Below are positions 25,415-38,700 of a stretch of 64,000 nt of DNA, in pieces; within the stretch, counting starts at the first letter, position 1, and each line of letters begins with the position of its first letter. Under the pieces are notes generated by a model. The model did no database searches and was not told the DNA's origin. It saw nothing but the letters and a program-made list of their open reading frames with translations. The stretch is from positions 27,647,029 through 27,711,028 of the forward strand of contig OX467083.1 in assembly GCA_950106755.1 (NCBI GenBank), read 5' to 3'. This DNA is from Climacium dendroides. Taxonomy: Eukaryota > Streptophyta > Bryopsida > Hypnales > Climaciaceae. The position numbers and the translations under genes are program-made.

Positions 25415-25446
25415 CTTATCAGAAGTGCTCGAGCACTTCTGATAAG
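25415..25446. repeat. Perfect 32-bp palindrome at a composition boundary
   Basis: CTTATCAGAAGTGCTC followed by its exact reverse complement, centred on CTCGAG. It sits between repeat copy 4 and the GC-rich flank of the AP2 gene. Confidence 0.9.
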
Positions 25447-26628
25447 GGGCCCGGGTGGCCAGGGGCCAAAGTTAGGGGAGCAACCCAACCAACCCGAACG
25501 CGCCAGCACTTCCTCTCTCCAAATGTCTGTACAGACAAAAGCCTCCACCGAACGAAATGGGACCGGGTCGTGCCGTGTGTGTCGGGCAACGTGGAACTCT
25601 CTTCAACTCCGACGCGGAACTTGCCTTCGTGGTGGTCACCATGCTTTTTTCCTGTTGCCGTCACGGAGCTGAAGCCTTCCGCTAGGCCTTCTCGACACAG
25701 CGATGCTCGCTGCTTCTCATTCTGTTCCCCTACCAGACTCCAATTCGGTCGAGTTGGCTTCTATGTGAATGTGAGAATCGGACAGGGCTTTGTGCCGGGG
25801 GGGAGGGAGGAGGAAGACCGGAGCAGGGCGGGGAGAAGGCCGCAAGCAAAGCAAGACTGGGGACACCGAAGGCGGCGCATTCGAAGTGAATGTTCGAAGT
25901 TGACGTGTAGAGGCAGAAGCTGTTTGAAAGGTACGCACTCAACGAATTGCGAGCGACTTTGGGAGGTTTCGCTGTGTTCATCAATGTAGCTTCAGTTTCG
26001 TTTTGCGACTCGTTTTCAGAATCGTTGGCTTCTTTCCTGATTTGAAGGTTTGTAGATATTCGTTCTTTTGTTTGCAGTTTCAATTGTTTTTAGGTTTCAG
26101 TGCTGTTCTTTGGTGCACTCTGTTTGTGCATTCGAAGGTTTGAACTCCGTAGGGGCTAGGGTTTGGAATGTTAAGATTGTGCTGGGATTCGTCTACGCCG
26201 ATCCGCAGGTAGTCATGGATAGCGAGATCTGGTCAAACTTGACATTCTAATTCGTAAATTACAGTTATTATCATTCTGGGAACACGAGCCAATTTTCTTG
26301 AGATCAGATTTTTATTACTCGTATATGAAGTTCTTTGCAAATATTCCGAGAGGTAGGCAAACTTATATGTATTCAATGATCAGTGGCCATACATGTAGAC
26401 AAGTAGACAAAGTCGTGCTTACGCCCGACTTGGTGAGTGAAGGCGAACCGAATGTATTGGAAGTGTTGAGTTGTTGTTGGTAACCGGGTTAGTCAATAGG
26501 AGGTCCCGAACGGTTTTAGTATCCTCTTCTTTACATAATGAATGTTGAACAGTTTAGAATTGCTTGGATGTGTAGGGAATTTTGGAGGTGACGTCCAACC
26601 TGCTGCGTGTAGTCTCTCTTTTTCTACC
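25447..26628. other. GC-rich upstream/5' leader region of the AP2 gene
   Basis: A GC-rich 0.5-kb island, then mixed sequence up to the AP2 start. An open frame spanning 25294-25989 crosses from repeat copy 4 into this island and has no family resemblance, so it is not called. The region may contain the promoter and 5' UTR exon(s) of the AP2 gene. Confidence 0.45.
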
Positions 26629-27983
26629 ATGGCCCCAGGTTCCACTGCCATGTAAGTATCGCCTCCTCCATGCCGAATTTTGATTCTTAGGAAGGAGTCT
26701 TTCTTCGCTGATTGTCAAGTTTATGGAAGCCAAATTATATTGTTTTTTGGAAATAATTGGAGTTGGGTACAAAGCATATACTAATCCACAAGGCTCTATT
26801 TCATATTTAAAATTAGACTTTAGTCATGAGATTCGACTCAAAGTCGCGTCTGCAGTTCGCGATTTCTGCTTCAAGCCCAATATCAGTTCTTGTACCGGAA
26901 TAGATCATCAGAAAGCAACACAATTTTCTGCCAGCATCAAAAGTTGCAAACCTCCTGAAGTTTATAAAGGAATAGGTATACAATATCAAAACGAAATTCT
27001 ACATAGAAAACAAGGCTTAGGAGGTGACTAAAATACCTTAGGAATGCAGCTGATAAGGTCGTCTGGTGGGATGACTTGATAATAAACTCTTTTTCAAAAA
27101 TTAGCTGGAGTTCTGGATTCAGTTCGCTAATCTTGGGAGTTCGCTCTTGCTGTGCAGGCGGTCGGAAGCGAAATCGCCGCAGGTCAAGTGCAAAGGCATC
27201 CACGAGCCCAAGGGGCGAGTGAAAGGATTCAGAGTGGAGATTCGTCCTTCCGGCTCTTCAAAGAAGATATGGGTGGGAACTTTTGACACACGAGACAAAG
27301 CCAAGCGTGCGTATGATGCGGCTGTGTATCTCACTGGGAAGGAGCCCTTCTACTTCGTGTACCCGGAGGATTACTTCTCTTCTTGCCCACCTGCACCGTC
27401 GAAAGAAGATGTTCAGGCACTAGCCAGAAAATTCGCGGAGAAGACTGACGACCTTGCGGGGAGTGTAGCCTCTCGCCTCGGGGCCAGCTCCAAAGCAGGA
27501 CAAGCCAAGAATGTAGGAAGTGAGCGGACCAGTCCGAATACTACCGTCGTGAAGAAGGTTGCTGAGAAGATGAACTCACCGGATCCCTTGAAGACACTGG
27601 CAGGATTGGACCAATTCTTGCAGGAAGCAGAATATCTGGAGATTCCAACTCTACTAGATTGGGGCTACCCAGTGCAATCCAAGGAAGTATTGGACGAAAG
27701 CAAGGTTGACTTGGAGAAGTCGGCATATCGCAGAGGCCTTACAAGTAAGCAAGATATTTGGAAATCATTGCCTGACGTCCCCCTACCAGCACCATATGAA
27801 TTCCCCGCCGCCATCGAGGATGAAAGTTTCTATCTCAACTTTGATACTCCATTGAAGGTCTCTTCAAAGAGAAAGCGTGGTGTATCTCAGGAAATTGATA
27901 CGGATTTTATCGAGGAATTGTTTTCGGAGGGTCTTCCTGCTGATGAAGATTGGTTTTCATACCTTAATGGCTCGTGGGTCTAA
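26629..27983 (+). CDS. Divergent AP2/ERF-domain transcription factor
   Basis: A probable nuclear DNA-binding regulator. Two coding exons, 26629-26651 and 27158-27983, give 282 residues. The first exon codes only MAPGSTAM (ATG context taccATGG) and ends at a GTAAGT donor; the second follows TGTGCAG. Residues about 19-81 form one AP2/ERF-like domain: GFRVEIRPSG, KKIWVGTFDT, KAKRAYDAAVYLTGKE, then FVYPEDYF. The WVGTFDT...KAxRAYDxAA core is clear. The usual RGVRxRxWGKW strand is replaced by CKGIHEPKGRVKGF, so DNA contacts may differ from those of ordinary ERFs. The C-terminus is acidic and aromatic (IDTDFIEELFSEGLPADEDW), resembling an activation region. The subgroup cannot be assigned by eye. 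Confidence 0.82.
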
Positions 27984-28904
27984 TCTCTTTCAAATGACCC
28001 CTTGAACCCGCGCTAGTAATTTGTTCTCGGGTGATACGGATGGAGATCTTTTGTGATTTTGACCAGAAAGTAACACCGATTGGCCTTGGGAAGGTTAAGA
28101 GGGTTATGTTACTATCGGACGGCTTGAAAATGACGCTGTGCTCTTCTCTTCTTTCTCTCTAGAACCTTTTTGCTTGAAGTCTTTTTGCTTGAAGTCTTCT
28201 AAGAAAGACTTGGTGTTGACGGTAGAGATGTACTGTAAATAATACCTCTGTTATCACAGAGACTTATATGGAGGTGATCTTGTCGAGGTTGCATTTTCGG
28301 ATTAGCTGAGCCTAGACGTGCAGTATTCCCTTACCGTCTATTTCTACCCAGTTGACTGTATAAATGTTAAATGTGTTCAAATTGTCGGAGTACTTGAGCA
28401 AAGAAAACGATGTGAATGTACGTACAGTATGTGAAGAGAATTTGAAAGCTACGAAGTTTCTCGATACTGTAGCAACATCGAATATCACTTGATTGTGCAT
28501 ACTGGATAAAGCCTTGGTATAACTATGCGAGAAGCTTGCACAATGAGTACGTATTGATATTGACGCTGGACAGTACTGTACAGTACAGTACATCACTTTC
28601 ACATCAGAACTTGAACCAGTTTTTGATCATCTATCAATAAAACTTTGAGCCTTTATATTTTTTGCATGATCCAAGTAATGCATTCTTCAGAGCAATAGAA
28701 CCCTCTTTGACTTGCCAACAGAGAATGATTAAGAACATGATCATTCAAGTAGTAGAAAATATGCTCAGTGCTTAAAGTATCGCAATTAATTGTCGTCCTC
28801 ATTCTCCATAATGAATCTCTCAAAATGAATCTCGAACGATCACTGTATGTACTTGCTGCCGAAGTTGGTGTTCATAAAAAAAGTTCAACTCCTGTACTAT
28901 GCAG
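27984..28904. other. 3' flanks of convergent AP2 and ADP-glucose phosphorylase genes
   Basis: The two genes converge here. AATAAA at 28636-28641 (+) may serve the AP2 gene. A short TACTGTACAGTACAGTACAT repeat lies near 28573-28591. Nothing else recognised. Confidence 0.4.
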
Positions 28905-31662
28905 TCACAATGGTTCGACTTCAACATTACGTAGAAACTCGGCTGCTTTTTCAGGAGCAACTGGATTGAAATAGCATCCGCTACCAAGTCGAAAATCCCC
29001 ACAAGTTGTCCGATGTGGAAAAATGTCAAGGTGCCAATGAAAATGAGGAGAGTTGAAGTGCTCCTTCCCCAGGGGAGCTGTCTGCAGCGTGTAGTTGAAC
29101 GGTGGACATCCAAATGCCTGGTCTATCTTTCGTAATGTCAACTTCAGTATCTTCGACATAGCTTGGATCTGCAGTCAAAACCACCCACAGCACACTTAGT
29201 CAGGGATCTTCAACATATTCTCAGCAGCAATCAATGCGTCGAAGTGACACAATGTTGTTACCCCTGGCAATTCAATTCACGTATATTGAGCCCTCCCATA
29301 CAACGAACAAGACAAAAAGAAAAGAACAGAACAGAATAAAGTGACGCACAATTGTTCACGAGAGTTTGATGGCATCATATGTTCTTGAATACCAGAGAAA
29401 GTTCTAGGTAATGCTGGTGAACACTTGACTAGATTGAAGGCAAAGAAGAATATAGGTCTATATTTTTGGAAATTGTCTCTTCAATGTTGATGCGTGTCAA
29501 GCCAAGCTTCCATTGGTGTTAACAGTAGGTGAACTGCGCAAGTAGCTGAATAACTGTTTTCAATGACCGCCTGGGTGCCAGATTGGACGGAGCAGAAGGA
29601 CCCCGGCCCTGAGCCTCAAAAATGTTATATGGATTGGAGAGAGGAGAGCAAAGTAGAAGCGACCATCACAGCTTATAGGCGTATTGCAAAGTGATGCGTG
29701 CTTCAAATGGAAAACAGTCTCTAACAAGCATAGATCACTTGACATCCATTTCTGAGAAAAATGGGTTGTGTACCTCCTCGTCACTGATCGTCTCATAGTT
29801 CGAGGAATGGCGTTTGGGTACCAACCAGGCCTCATAAGGCAACGTTGCTGCATAAGGAGCCACAGTGATGAAGTGCTCATTCTCGTCAATGAGGCGAATG
29901 TGCTGTGCTTCTGTTTCAAACTGGACTATGTCACATAACATGCACCGCTTATGGTCGTTGTAGTACTCTTGCGAACCCTGAAGCTCAGCTCTTAGGTTGT
30001 GGGTCACGACTGGAAGCGCGATCAATTGGCTGTGTGAATGGGCCATCGACGCACCTGCACTCTTACCCCGGTTTTTAAACACCTGCCACAAAAAGCATCC
30101 TATACACTGGATTACGGCAATGGACCAGATAAACTTAGAGATCCAGGAGGCTCGAGAAGGTTATCAGACAAAAATTTAAGTCATTTCATGGAATCTCGAA
30201 CATTCATATCTATAGTTTTTGGTTGACCAAAGGACTCACATTTAAGTAGACAGATTATGGGCCATAACCTTCCTCTAACCGGCCAACAAGAGAGTGGCAC
30301 TGTCACTTAGAAACATGAACTTGGCATTACAGTAGGTTAGGGTCAACCAAAATTGCAACGGATCCAAAACCGCTACCCTAAAATCTTGATCTAAAATAGG
30401 TGCACAACTGCACATTGATTAACAGGATGTGAACCTAAACATACTGTATTCATATGACACATTCTTTGGTGCGTCAGAATCCTCGTTCATTTGTTAACAA
30501 GAGCATATAAAAATTTGACCCAAGCTCAGCGATAAGAATGGCGATTGGATGCCCCTACCTTACACACTTTCAAAACCCTGACTGAGTAGAACGCAATTGT
30601 GTGAACACCTACAACATTTTCTTCCGTTAAATTCTTCTATCAGCGTTTCATGGCCAGTAGGAGCAACCACACCGCATGAAATTCCACAATTATTAAAACG
30701 GGATGTTGGATATAGAAGGCCCTGCTAACCAAAGATGAAATAACAATCCAATCATCATCATCATCAATTATTGCGCTCCAAATTTCAAATTTAGACTTCG
30801 CTCAATTCTCAAGCAAATATTTTGAGTGACATCTTGTTGACAAGCTACTTAAAATGCGCTCCTAATGAACAATAACATGCCTCCTTAACTCAAAAGTATT
30901 GAGATCACAGCAAGCACTCAAAGGCAATATGGCAGCAGACTACAAAGAGAGCAAAGAAGCAATTAGTTATAAAAATTTAAAACTTGCTCATTTACGGGTC
31001 AAATTATGAAAGTGAGAGTTTGTTGGATAGCCCGGTACAAAAGCCGGATGACACATAGCTGGTTTATACCTGACAAAATTTGAATCGAGAATCCTTTTGA
31101 AAGTAGTCGATTCGTGCTTGGTACGCTTTCAACACCTGCAGCATAAGAAACTCCGCTCAGACTTGCACAACAGCATTCTTCGCTCGAAACCGTAAACCCA
31201 AGATTTTCCATGACTGTGCACAGAATGACCTTCAAAACAAGAAAGTATGAAGTCCTGAAAGAGGAAGAATTGCTTGGGCTTGGACGGTGATACCTGAGCT
31301 ATGTGCGAAGCTGGAAGGTCTGGTAACGACAGCTGATGGTTAGGAGTTTCGATGACGACTTCATGGCTGCCAAAGGCAGGTAACCAGCAGGCGCCATCTA
31401 CATCCGGAAGCGCCTCAAAGCTCATGGAAACGGCTGGAAACTTGTTCTCCGTCACACGGACGTGCCAGTTATCCTCCCGACTATCCCCCATTCTGCAAAT
31501 CTCCTGCCCAGTTTCGTGCTCAAAGCCCGCGCAAAATGCACACGGGCCAGAATTCAAACCCTCCCAACCATCCGATTTCTCGAAACAGAATGGCGGCTTC
31601 TCACAATTCTCGGCGATGACAATCCACCTCTGCCGGAGTCGATCTCGCCGAAGCTCTGTCAT
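28905..31662 (-). CDS. ADP-glucose phosphorylase / galactose-1-phosphate uridylyltransferase-like
   Basis: A HIT-superfamily nucleotidyl transferase. Plant homologues of this subtype (Arabidopsis At5g18200 type) act on ADP-glucose, forming a covalent nucleotidyl-histidine. Four exons: 31662-31294, 31135-31070, 30082-29774 and 29168-28905, all phase 0, giving 335 residues against about 350 for the family. The N-terminal LRRDRLRQRWIVIA matches the family opening. C41/C44 (CAFC) are the zinc-type pair. The active-site HxHxQ is present at about 160-164 (GASMAHSHSQLIALP). PYAATLPYEAWLVPKRHSS and the GSGCYFNPVAPE end also fit. An ATG 36 bp upstream (31698) would add 12 residues; I prefer 31662 because family similarity starts there and its context is better. 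It is divergently arranged with the inhibitor-2 gene. Confidence 0.88.
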
Positions 31663-31975
31663 AGCTAAGTAGCAAACACAAACTCTCCAGAACTGCATGC
31701 AAATCGTAAAATGTGCTCCAACCCATGATTTAGGGTTATGGGACCTCCGTCCATGAGAATCGAATCCTGTGAATTCTGATGCTCCCCGGAGAGTGAGTTG
31801 TGTTTTGGAGTGAGAAGCTCAAGAACACGGCCATTGGTAAGGTAGCGCGGTCATGGGCAACCGTTTTCGAGGCCTTCTTTACACATACAGACGATGTCGG
31901 TCCCATCGTCCTGTCATCATCTTTTTTCCGGTTTCTTCGTACATCTCGCTGATCGCTGTCAATCCTGCCATCGGC
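31663..31975. promoter_or_regulatory. Shared head-to-head promoter interval
   Basis: Only about 310 bp separate the start codons of the minus-strand ADP-glucose phosphorylase and the plus-strand inhibitor-2 gene, so 5' UTRs and promoters must fit inside. A single AACCCTAAA-type motif occurs near 31731-31739. No TATA box is obvious in either direction. Confidence 0.55.
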
Positions 31976-33793
31976 ATGAAACGAAGTAGCGGGCCGCGTC
32001 CTCCGTCCAGGTAAGCTTACTCTCGTCACTTCAGTCCATCTTTGATGTACAGGCAGCTCGTAAAGTGAAAAGCTTCTGTCACTGGAAATCTCTTTTGGAG
32101 TCCCTGGTGACGGAACTTGTCAGTGAAAGGGAGGGATGGAGCGAGAGTTTGCCTTCTTCTCATCGACAACTCAACTGGCATTGTGCGACCAATTTCGCTG
32201 GTCTGTATTCGTAATTTGGGGAAGACAATACCAATTAGGGTTTAGACTTCTATGGCACCGAATTCTGGGAAAGAGAATCGAATATGGTGTTATGGCATCT
32301 GCTGCCCTAATTGCAAGCTTTCATTAGTTTTTGGTTTGGACTTGGAAATCGGGGGCAGAGTGTTGATGAGTGGTCTTCAGGTCTGGTTAGTGAAGTGGAC
32401 ACTTATGCTGGCGAGTGACAACGGATGCCATGACCCTGTTGTAGGGTGCGGGTTGTGTGGGATGAGGAAAATCTGCATCAATTGGAGTCTACCAAATCAC
32501 CCAAACAGAAGATTACGGAGCCCAAAACCCCCTACTATGCACCAGATGATGGTATTGCCTTCACATCTCCTTCCCTCTGTCTTTGTTTCTAATTGTTTGA
32601 CGCATGAGAAGAAACCATGCTCTGTAAGGAACGGTAGTTATTACACGGTCAGATAGTGTGTTGTATGTCTTCTTCTCCAGTTGCAAATTAGTCTACCATG
32701 AAATCGAGACTTACTCCACTGCTTATGCCGCCGACACTACGTATGAAGAATGTGCACTAAAATGTAAACTACTACCTCAGTGGCGTCACCTACGAGCATC
32801 TGTAAAGTGATCCAATGTGACAATTTTGAACACATATTACTAAATGTAATAAGCATTGTAAGTTAGAGGATACTATTTCTTATGCAATTTCTAAGTGGAT
32901 GTTGTAGATCAGTGTAAGGACTATTCCATCTCCATTCAGAGTTCTGTGGTTGTATACATTTAGCCAAGTCATGCTTGCACCACTTGCTAATTGAAGGCCA
33001 ACCGAGTGTATGAATACGTGAGTTGGAAACAGGGGTTAGCATAGGAGGCAGGATCGGGTCTCTAATGGTTTTAATATTCTCTACCTTACCAACCATAGGG
33101 ATATGCGTGTCGACGACGTGTTTGGCACCTGTATGAAGATCTGGTCATTTCCTTGGCAAGCATCCTGTCATCGGAGCCGCTGATTTGTGTGAACTCCAAT
33201 GACAGGAGAATTCTTGCTGATGATTCTTGAAGCGAGCTTAAATTTTCATGTTGGAGTGGGTTGTTCAGGAGGGTTGTCTCCAACTCCTGACGACGAGAGG
33301 GTGCCAATGGATTCAGCTACGCATGCGGAGGCCGTGAGGCATGCCCTCTCTGAAGTTGCAACAGAGGACCGAGCAAGCAGCAGCCGATCAAGTGGCAGTA
33401 GTTGGCATTTCAATGCAGATGAGTTGGATGGTATGGATGGAGATGAAGGTACCTGTGCATCCTTGAAAATTCTTATAGGAAAATGCAAATACGAGATTTT
33501 CTTGGGTAACATACAAAGAATAAAGTCTCATCATTTATATTATCATTCCTTGCCTGTGTATATGCGCTCCGAAATTAATGATAAAGTTATCGATTTCATT
33601 CGTAGGTTCAGATGGAAGCCATCCAGGGAGCTTTGAGGAGCACAGACGGAAGCATTATGATAACGAATATAAGAAAGCGAAATTACGGGCTGTGGATCCT
33701 GAGCTTGCAGTTGAAGAGGACGAGGATGCTGCTGCTAATGGGGAAGCAGAATCTAGTACAGAGGCGGCTCGAAGAGGTCCACCACAGCAATAG
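31976..33793 (+). CDS. Protein phosphatase inhibitor-2 (I-2) family protein
   Basis: A regulatory partner of type-1 protein phosphatase; intrinsically disordered, nucleus/cytosol. Exons 31976-32010, 32445-32551, 33269-33448 and 33606-33793 give 169 residues. The start is MKRSSGPRPPSRVRVVWDEE. Family hallmarks in order: RVRVVWDEENL (PP1-docking segment), KQKITEPKTPY at about 33-42 with the GSK3-type TPY site, the His-Ala-Glu-Ala segment of plant I-2 (HAEAVRHALSEVA), and the C-terminal FEEHRRKHYDNEYKKAK motif that enters the PP1 active site in I-2. The acidic tail (EEDEDAAANGEAES) is typical. Size fits plant I-2. The tiny first exon (11 codons) is supported by phase, the MxRxxG opening and a GTAAGC donor. 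A poly(A) signal follows at 33877. Confidence 0.88.
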
Positions 33794-33876
33794 CTAAGTA
33801 AACTAATCTTCCATCTACGTCACCACTGATAGAGAAATTTTGCAGTGAAATCCATTTTCTAAAAGTGTAAAAATTG

Positions 33877-33886
33877 AATAAATAAA
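33877..33886 (+). terminator. Poly(A) signal of the inhibitor-2 gene
   Basis: Overlapping AATAAATAAA about 85 bp after the stop codon on the gene's strand. Confidence 0.55.
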
Positions 33887-33893
33887 CATTCAA

Positions 33894-35752
33894 GGTTGTG
33901 CAGCCCTTGAGAGCCTTGGTACTCCAACAATTTCATTCTCTTTGTCGTGTTTTTTCTCGAGGGTTGCTATTACATGAGCCTATGATCCTAGAAGACTATA
34001 TTTCTATGTTATAGACATCTATATTTATAGAAACTTCCCATGATTATAGTATAATTATGTTATTGATACCTATATTATAGGTGTTTTATGATATAAACAT
34101 CTTCAATGGTTGTAGGATATTTACTTATACTTATGCTCAAGGCTCACATGTTTACATTTCCATGCTTAACACACTAGCACCATTGGTTTCTTCTCCTTAC
34201 ACATGTAATGGAGTGCAACTTTTTGGAAGTCAACCCATAGTGTACATTCTTTTTGTAAACAAGTGACTTTCATCCATACATTTAAATTTCAAACAATGGA
34301 GGAATGCAACCATGTCCCGAGCACTAAGAATCTTGGTTTTTTCATCCACTAAATCTCTATAGCTAGTTGTGTTATTTCTTTTACATTTGTACAATATAGA
34401 GTTTTAGAATTTTTTTTTAAGAATGATTCTATAGTTCAAGGGATACATGTATGTTTGGCCACAAAAAGCAAACTTTTTGAGTTCAAAAACAACTTGAATA
34501 AATAATAAGTAAATAAAAATCTTGAAAAATCACCATAATTAGCACTTAATGATTTGAACTAAAAGAAAAAAAGGACAACTTTTTTTTCCAAAATTTTGAT
34601 GACTTCAAGGTAAAGAAGATATTCCCTTCTCCCCTAATAGTCACCAAACAATATAAAACAATTAGTGTGTCTTGCACTAATTGAATTAATTCGAATAGTA
34701 GCAATTTTTAATATCTACATGAAAAATCACAACCACAAAAAAATAGTCTAGTTCATCATTTGATGTACTATACAAATATTATTGTAAGCCCAAAACAAAC
34801 AATTTTTAGAAAATGTAAACTTATGAACTTCCAAGTAAATGCCAATGTTAAGTCTATGTTTTATGAATCCCTAAAGTCCCATTGTCCCTTTGAAAGACAA
34901 AATGGATTTTAGGAAGGCTTCTACAATCTTAATTTTTGTCATGATTTTTTGAAACACTTTTTGAGAATATATATGAAGATAGAAAAACACATTAGCTTTT
35001 TTAAAAATATAGTTTTTATTTGAATTGATGCTCAAGAACAAAAGTTATATTACCTTGAATCTAAAACAATGTTTGTTGGGTAGCACAAAAAAATAAATAA
35101 AAATAAAAATTCAAAATTCAAAATTTTGTTTCATATCAAAAGTGTTTTGGTCTATGTGGAAAGATTTGATTAATTGTGTTTTGACTAGTGATGAGAAAAT
35201 TATCAACAATCTTGTTTTTGGGTAATCTAAAAAAAATTATAGGGTTCATTTTTTAATGCAATTTTCCCAATTTTCCCCCCAATTTTTTTTAAAGGGTTTA
35301 GTCATGCTGGTTTTCAGAAACCAACCGTAGCACCCGCACTGAACATTCAAGAGCACCTGCAATTCTCGGAACCATGCAAGTCGCACATAAACGAGGAAAC
35401 CATACCAGAGTACAAAAAGATGATCCATTTCCTGGTGGATAGAAGTTGCTAGAAAAATTGATCTTTTTTTGACACAAATGGATGTAAATAGTAGAAGAGT
35501 TTCTGTTGTGTCGTTTTTCATAATACAAGACTCTGAGTCACTCCTCTAGATAGACTCAACTAAAGAAAAATTGTCTAGCTACTCAGAATCTCAGCCCCCG
35601 ATATTAAACAATGCCCAGAGCTTGTCATTCAGCAAACTCTCCTCGAATCTGCACAATTGTGCACAAGGAAAACACCGGATGTCCAGCTTCCTCTACCTAA
35701 TAATGCCGCATTTTGATAAGATCCAACCGAGAGAGATGATAGCTGACTGGCA
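33894..35752. other. AT-rich intergenic repeats and RHD3 3' flank
   Basis: 34860-35060 holds a dispersed repeat ('aaagtcc...gaagacaaaat.gattttagg...') that recurs diverged at 42730-42900. 35290-35750 has higher GC and probably contains the 3' UTR of the RHD3-like gene. Minus-strand frames at 35246-35528 are not supported. Confidence 0.45.
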
Positions 35753-38700
35753 TCACGATAGAACGGGCTGCCTCTGTCTCAAGTGACCATTCGCCTGCAA
35801 CTCACCATCCCTGGATGCCAATTCCTGACGTGAAGCCATGTCATGCATTTCTCTGCCCCTGTCTGTCCCATTCGTACGACTGGGGTTGTTGCTGTTGTTG
35901 GTTCCAGACCCAACTCCTTGGCCTTCCTCAGCAAGCTTCTTCAGGAGGTTCATCACTGTGGGAAGTAGCTTTGAGGAAACAGAGATCATGCCAGGAACAA
36001 CACCGTGCTCAAACTCTCTCGCAATGTCAAGCTGCACATAAACTGCCTTCCCCAGTAGGTAGAGCACAAATACCAGCACAAGGTAGAGAGGATTTCGGAG
36101 GAGCGTCATGAATTCGTTAAAACCAAGAACTATCATTGCACCAATGGCCCATGGAGGAGGTAACCACGATTTGCCTCGTTTTGCAGCTTCTTGAGCCGCC
36201 ATCGCTTGACTGATAGTGTACTCGGTTTCCGCTTGAAATTGCCTCCAGATTGACTTGCATTGCACGGGAGTGATCAAAGTATCGTTTGCCGACACCCCTG
36301 GCCATGTACTCACAGAAAGTACATGTAGTGCTGATGACTGACCTCCGTTCACAATCGCAGTGCTGTTACCAGTAGAAGACATAGTTCTAGAGATTGTCCT
36401 TTGAAGCCCAGTCTCGGAAGCATCTCCTATCAACGGTTTGAGAGAGGCTTCGATGGAATCATCCTTTTGAGTGCCTTCATCCAATCGAACTACGGCCAAA
36501 ACCGAGAGAAGCTTCAAGGAGGAAGCGCGTGCGTCTCGAGTAATCGCACGTACATCATGCTCTTCTCCCCATATCCTAGGCATGCTATCCGCATCATGCC
36601 CAAACACACTAGTGAACCTCTCCTTCATCCGAATGATAACTTGGGAAGCTTCTTCCTTACTCTTCTTCTCCACAACACCCCGCCCATATTTGGACAAAGA
36701 CTCTCGCATCATGGCCTCCTCTTCTTTTGAAGGCTCAAAGCCAACTATCGCAACTGATAATCTGGATATGGCGTCTTGCACTTCTTTCTCCATAAGTCTG
36801 CTTATTTGTGACCATGTACCAGGAGTTGCGGCATCTAAGAGGGAAGTTGTAGGTTCTGCAAGGGCCGCTTCCAAACTATCCTCCAACTTGGACATCAGTT
36901 GTGCCAGTTTCTCCGTTCGCTTGTTCAGAGCGTGGGTAGTGATATCACGCGACAACTTCTCTTTTGCTTTCGTTGAATCCCATCCTGAGTTCGCAACTTC
37001 AGCATCTGAGGTCACAAAAGCCAACACTTATATCAGTGACAGCATTACAAATTGAGGACCACAAAAACATCATGAAAAGGCTCTTGCTATGATCCTCAAA
37101 ATTGCACAGCGATATATGATACCATGTCCTACCGAAAAAACCTGCGATCTGATACCATATGACCATCCAAATATTATGCCACATGACTTTGGGACTAAAA
37201 GACTCAGGATTCATGGTCTTAAAATGACCAACTCAATTGTTGATCATGTTTGTGAAAAATATAATTCAGACAGGAACAAAGTTTACATCAAAAGAATCAG
37301 TGAATAACGTTGCACGTGTTGGTCAAAAATTGAACAAATGTAAAACCCAAATGACCTACTAAAAAGTGCTTTAGAACATGCTCAATTAGGACTTCTTGTT
37401 CTTGTAAAGGCAGATACGAACTCGAGCCCTAAACCTGTCGTACAAGATCGTTAAATAGGTGACCTCCTAAAACCTTCAACCCAGGTTCGGCAGCATTGAC
37501 CCAATACATAGAAACGCAAAACCCTGAAAAATCGCTGAATTCTGAAAGAAATAGAACCCATCAATAAAGTTCGAGCATTAAGAGCCCGAGATTTCATGGG
37601 TTAAAAATGACCAATTCGATTGACCCTATCGTGAAAATGCCTAGAATTCAATTGGGGTAAAATTTAAAATTCCTAGAATCGGTGAAGAGTTGTGCATGCG
37701 TTGGTCAAAAAATAACAAATGATCGAAGAAAGGAAAGGCTCCAAATGACCACTCAAAGGTGCTACAAAGAGCATGAGGCCTAATTTACGCCTCTTGGTCC
37801 TGTCAAGGTTAAAGCTTTGGCAAGAGCTAACACAAAATTAGACTCTCACCAGTTGCTCCAATGCAACACAGCAACAATTAGGTTTGGTCCGCAGCTATAA
37901 ATTGACAGAAAAAATGTGAATCCAAACGTACCAGCACAGTCACGTTCAAATGCAACCAAAGCGTTTTCCGAGCACCGGCGAACAACGTCAGCAAATCCCT
38001 CTCCTTCACCAGATTCAAGCCCAGAATCCAAGCTCAATTTGAACAAGCTCAAAGCCTTCGCCCTGTGATGCCCGATCACGGCTGCATACGAAGGTTGCAC
38101 CACGTCCAGCAGTCTCGACAGCAGAAAGCTCCGCTTGGAGCTTCGGACGCCTTCATCAAAGAAGGCCGCCTCCACGTCATAAGCCTGCAACTGCTTCTCC
38201 AGCAAATCGTTCACCGCTTTCCCAAACCCTAAAACGACTTCAACGTGAGCTTTCTCCTCGATGTGGTGCCACTCCTCGTCTGCCAGCAGCTGCTTCAGCT
38301 TCTCGTGCGCAATTTCTTCGCAACGGACCGTGGCAACCATCACCTTGTGCGCCGGCAGGTCAAGATCTCTGTTTTCTTTGATCACTCGCCAAATCTCTTG
38401 CGTACTGAATGGGAAGCCTGTGGCTGGAACCACGCCTCGTCGATCGCCGGCTAACCCCCTCGGGGCGATGGAGTTTTGGAAGCGTTCCCTTAGCTCCGCC
38501 ACTTGCTGCTTGAACTGCTCCTCTTTCTCCTCGTAATTCGCCAGGGAAGTCACTTGGAGGTTGAAAAACTCACTCAAAGGCGTGTGTTGGTGATTGGGAG
38601 GCTTTGGTACCGTGTCCCAGATCTTTTGGATATCCTCCCGCAAGATGGGTTCCAGGGTTTCGATCGGCGTGCGCGTCTTGTCCCGGATAACGAACAGGAG

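Noticed and set aside
25294..25989. 231-codon open frame on the plus strand
   Set aside because: It starts in a dispersed repeat copy and runs into GC-rich flank without family resemblance; composition artefact.
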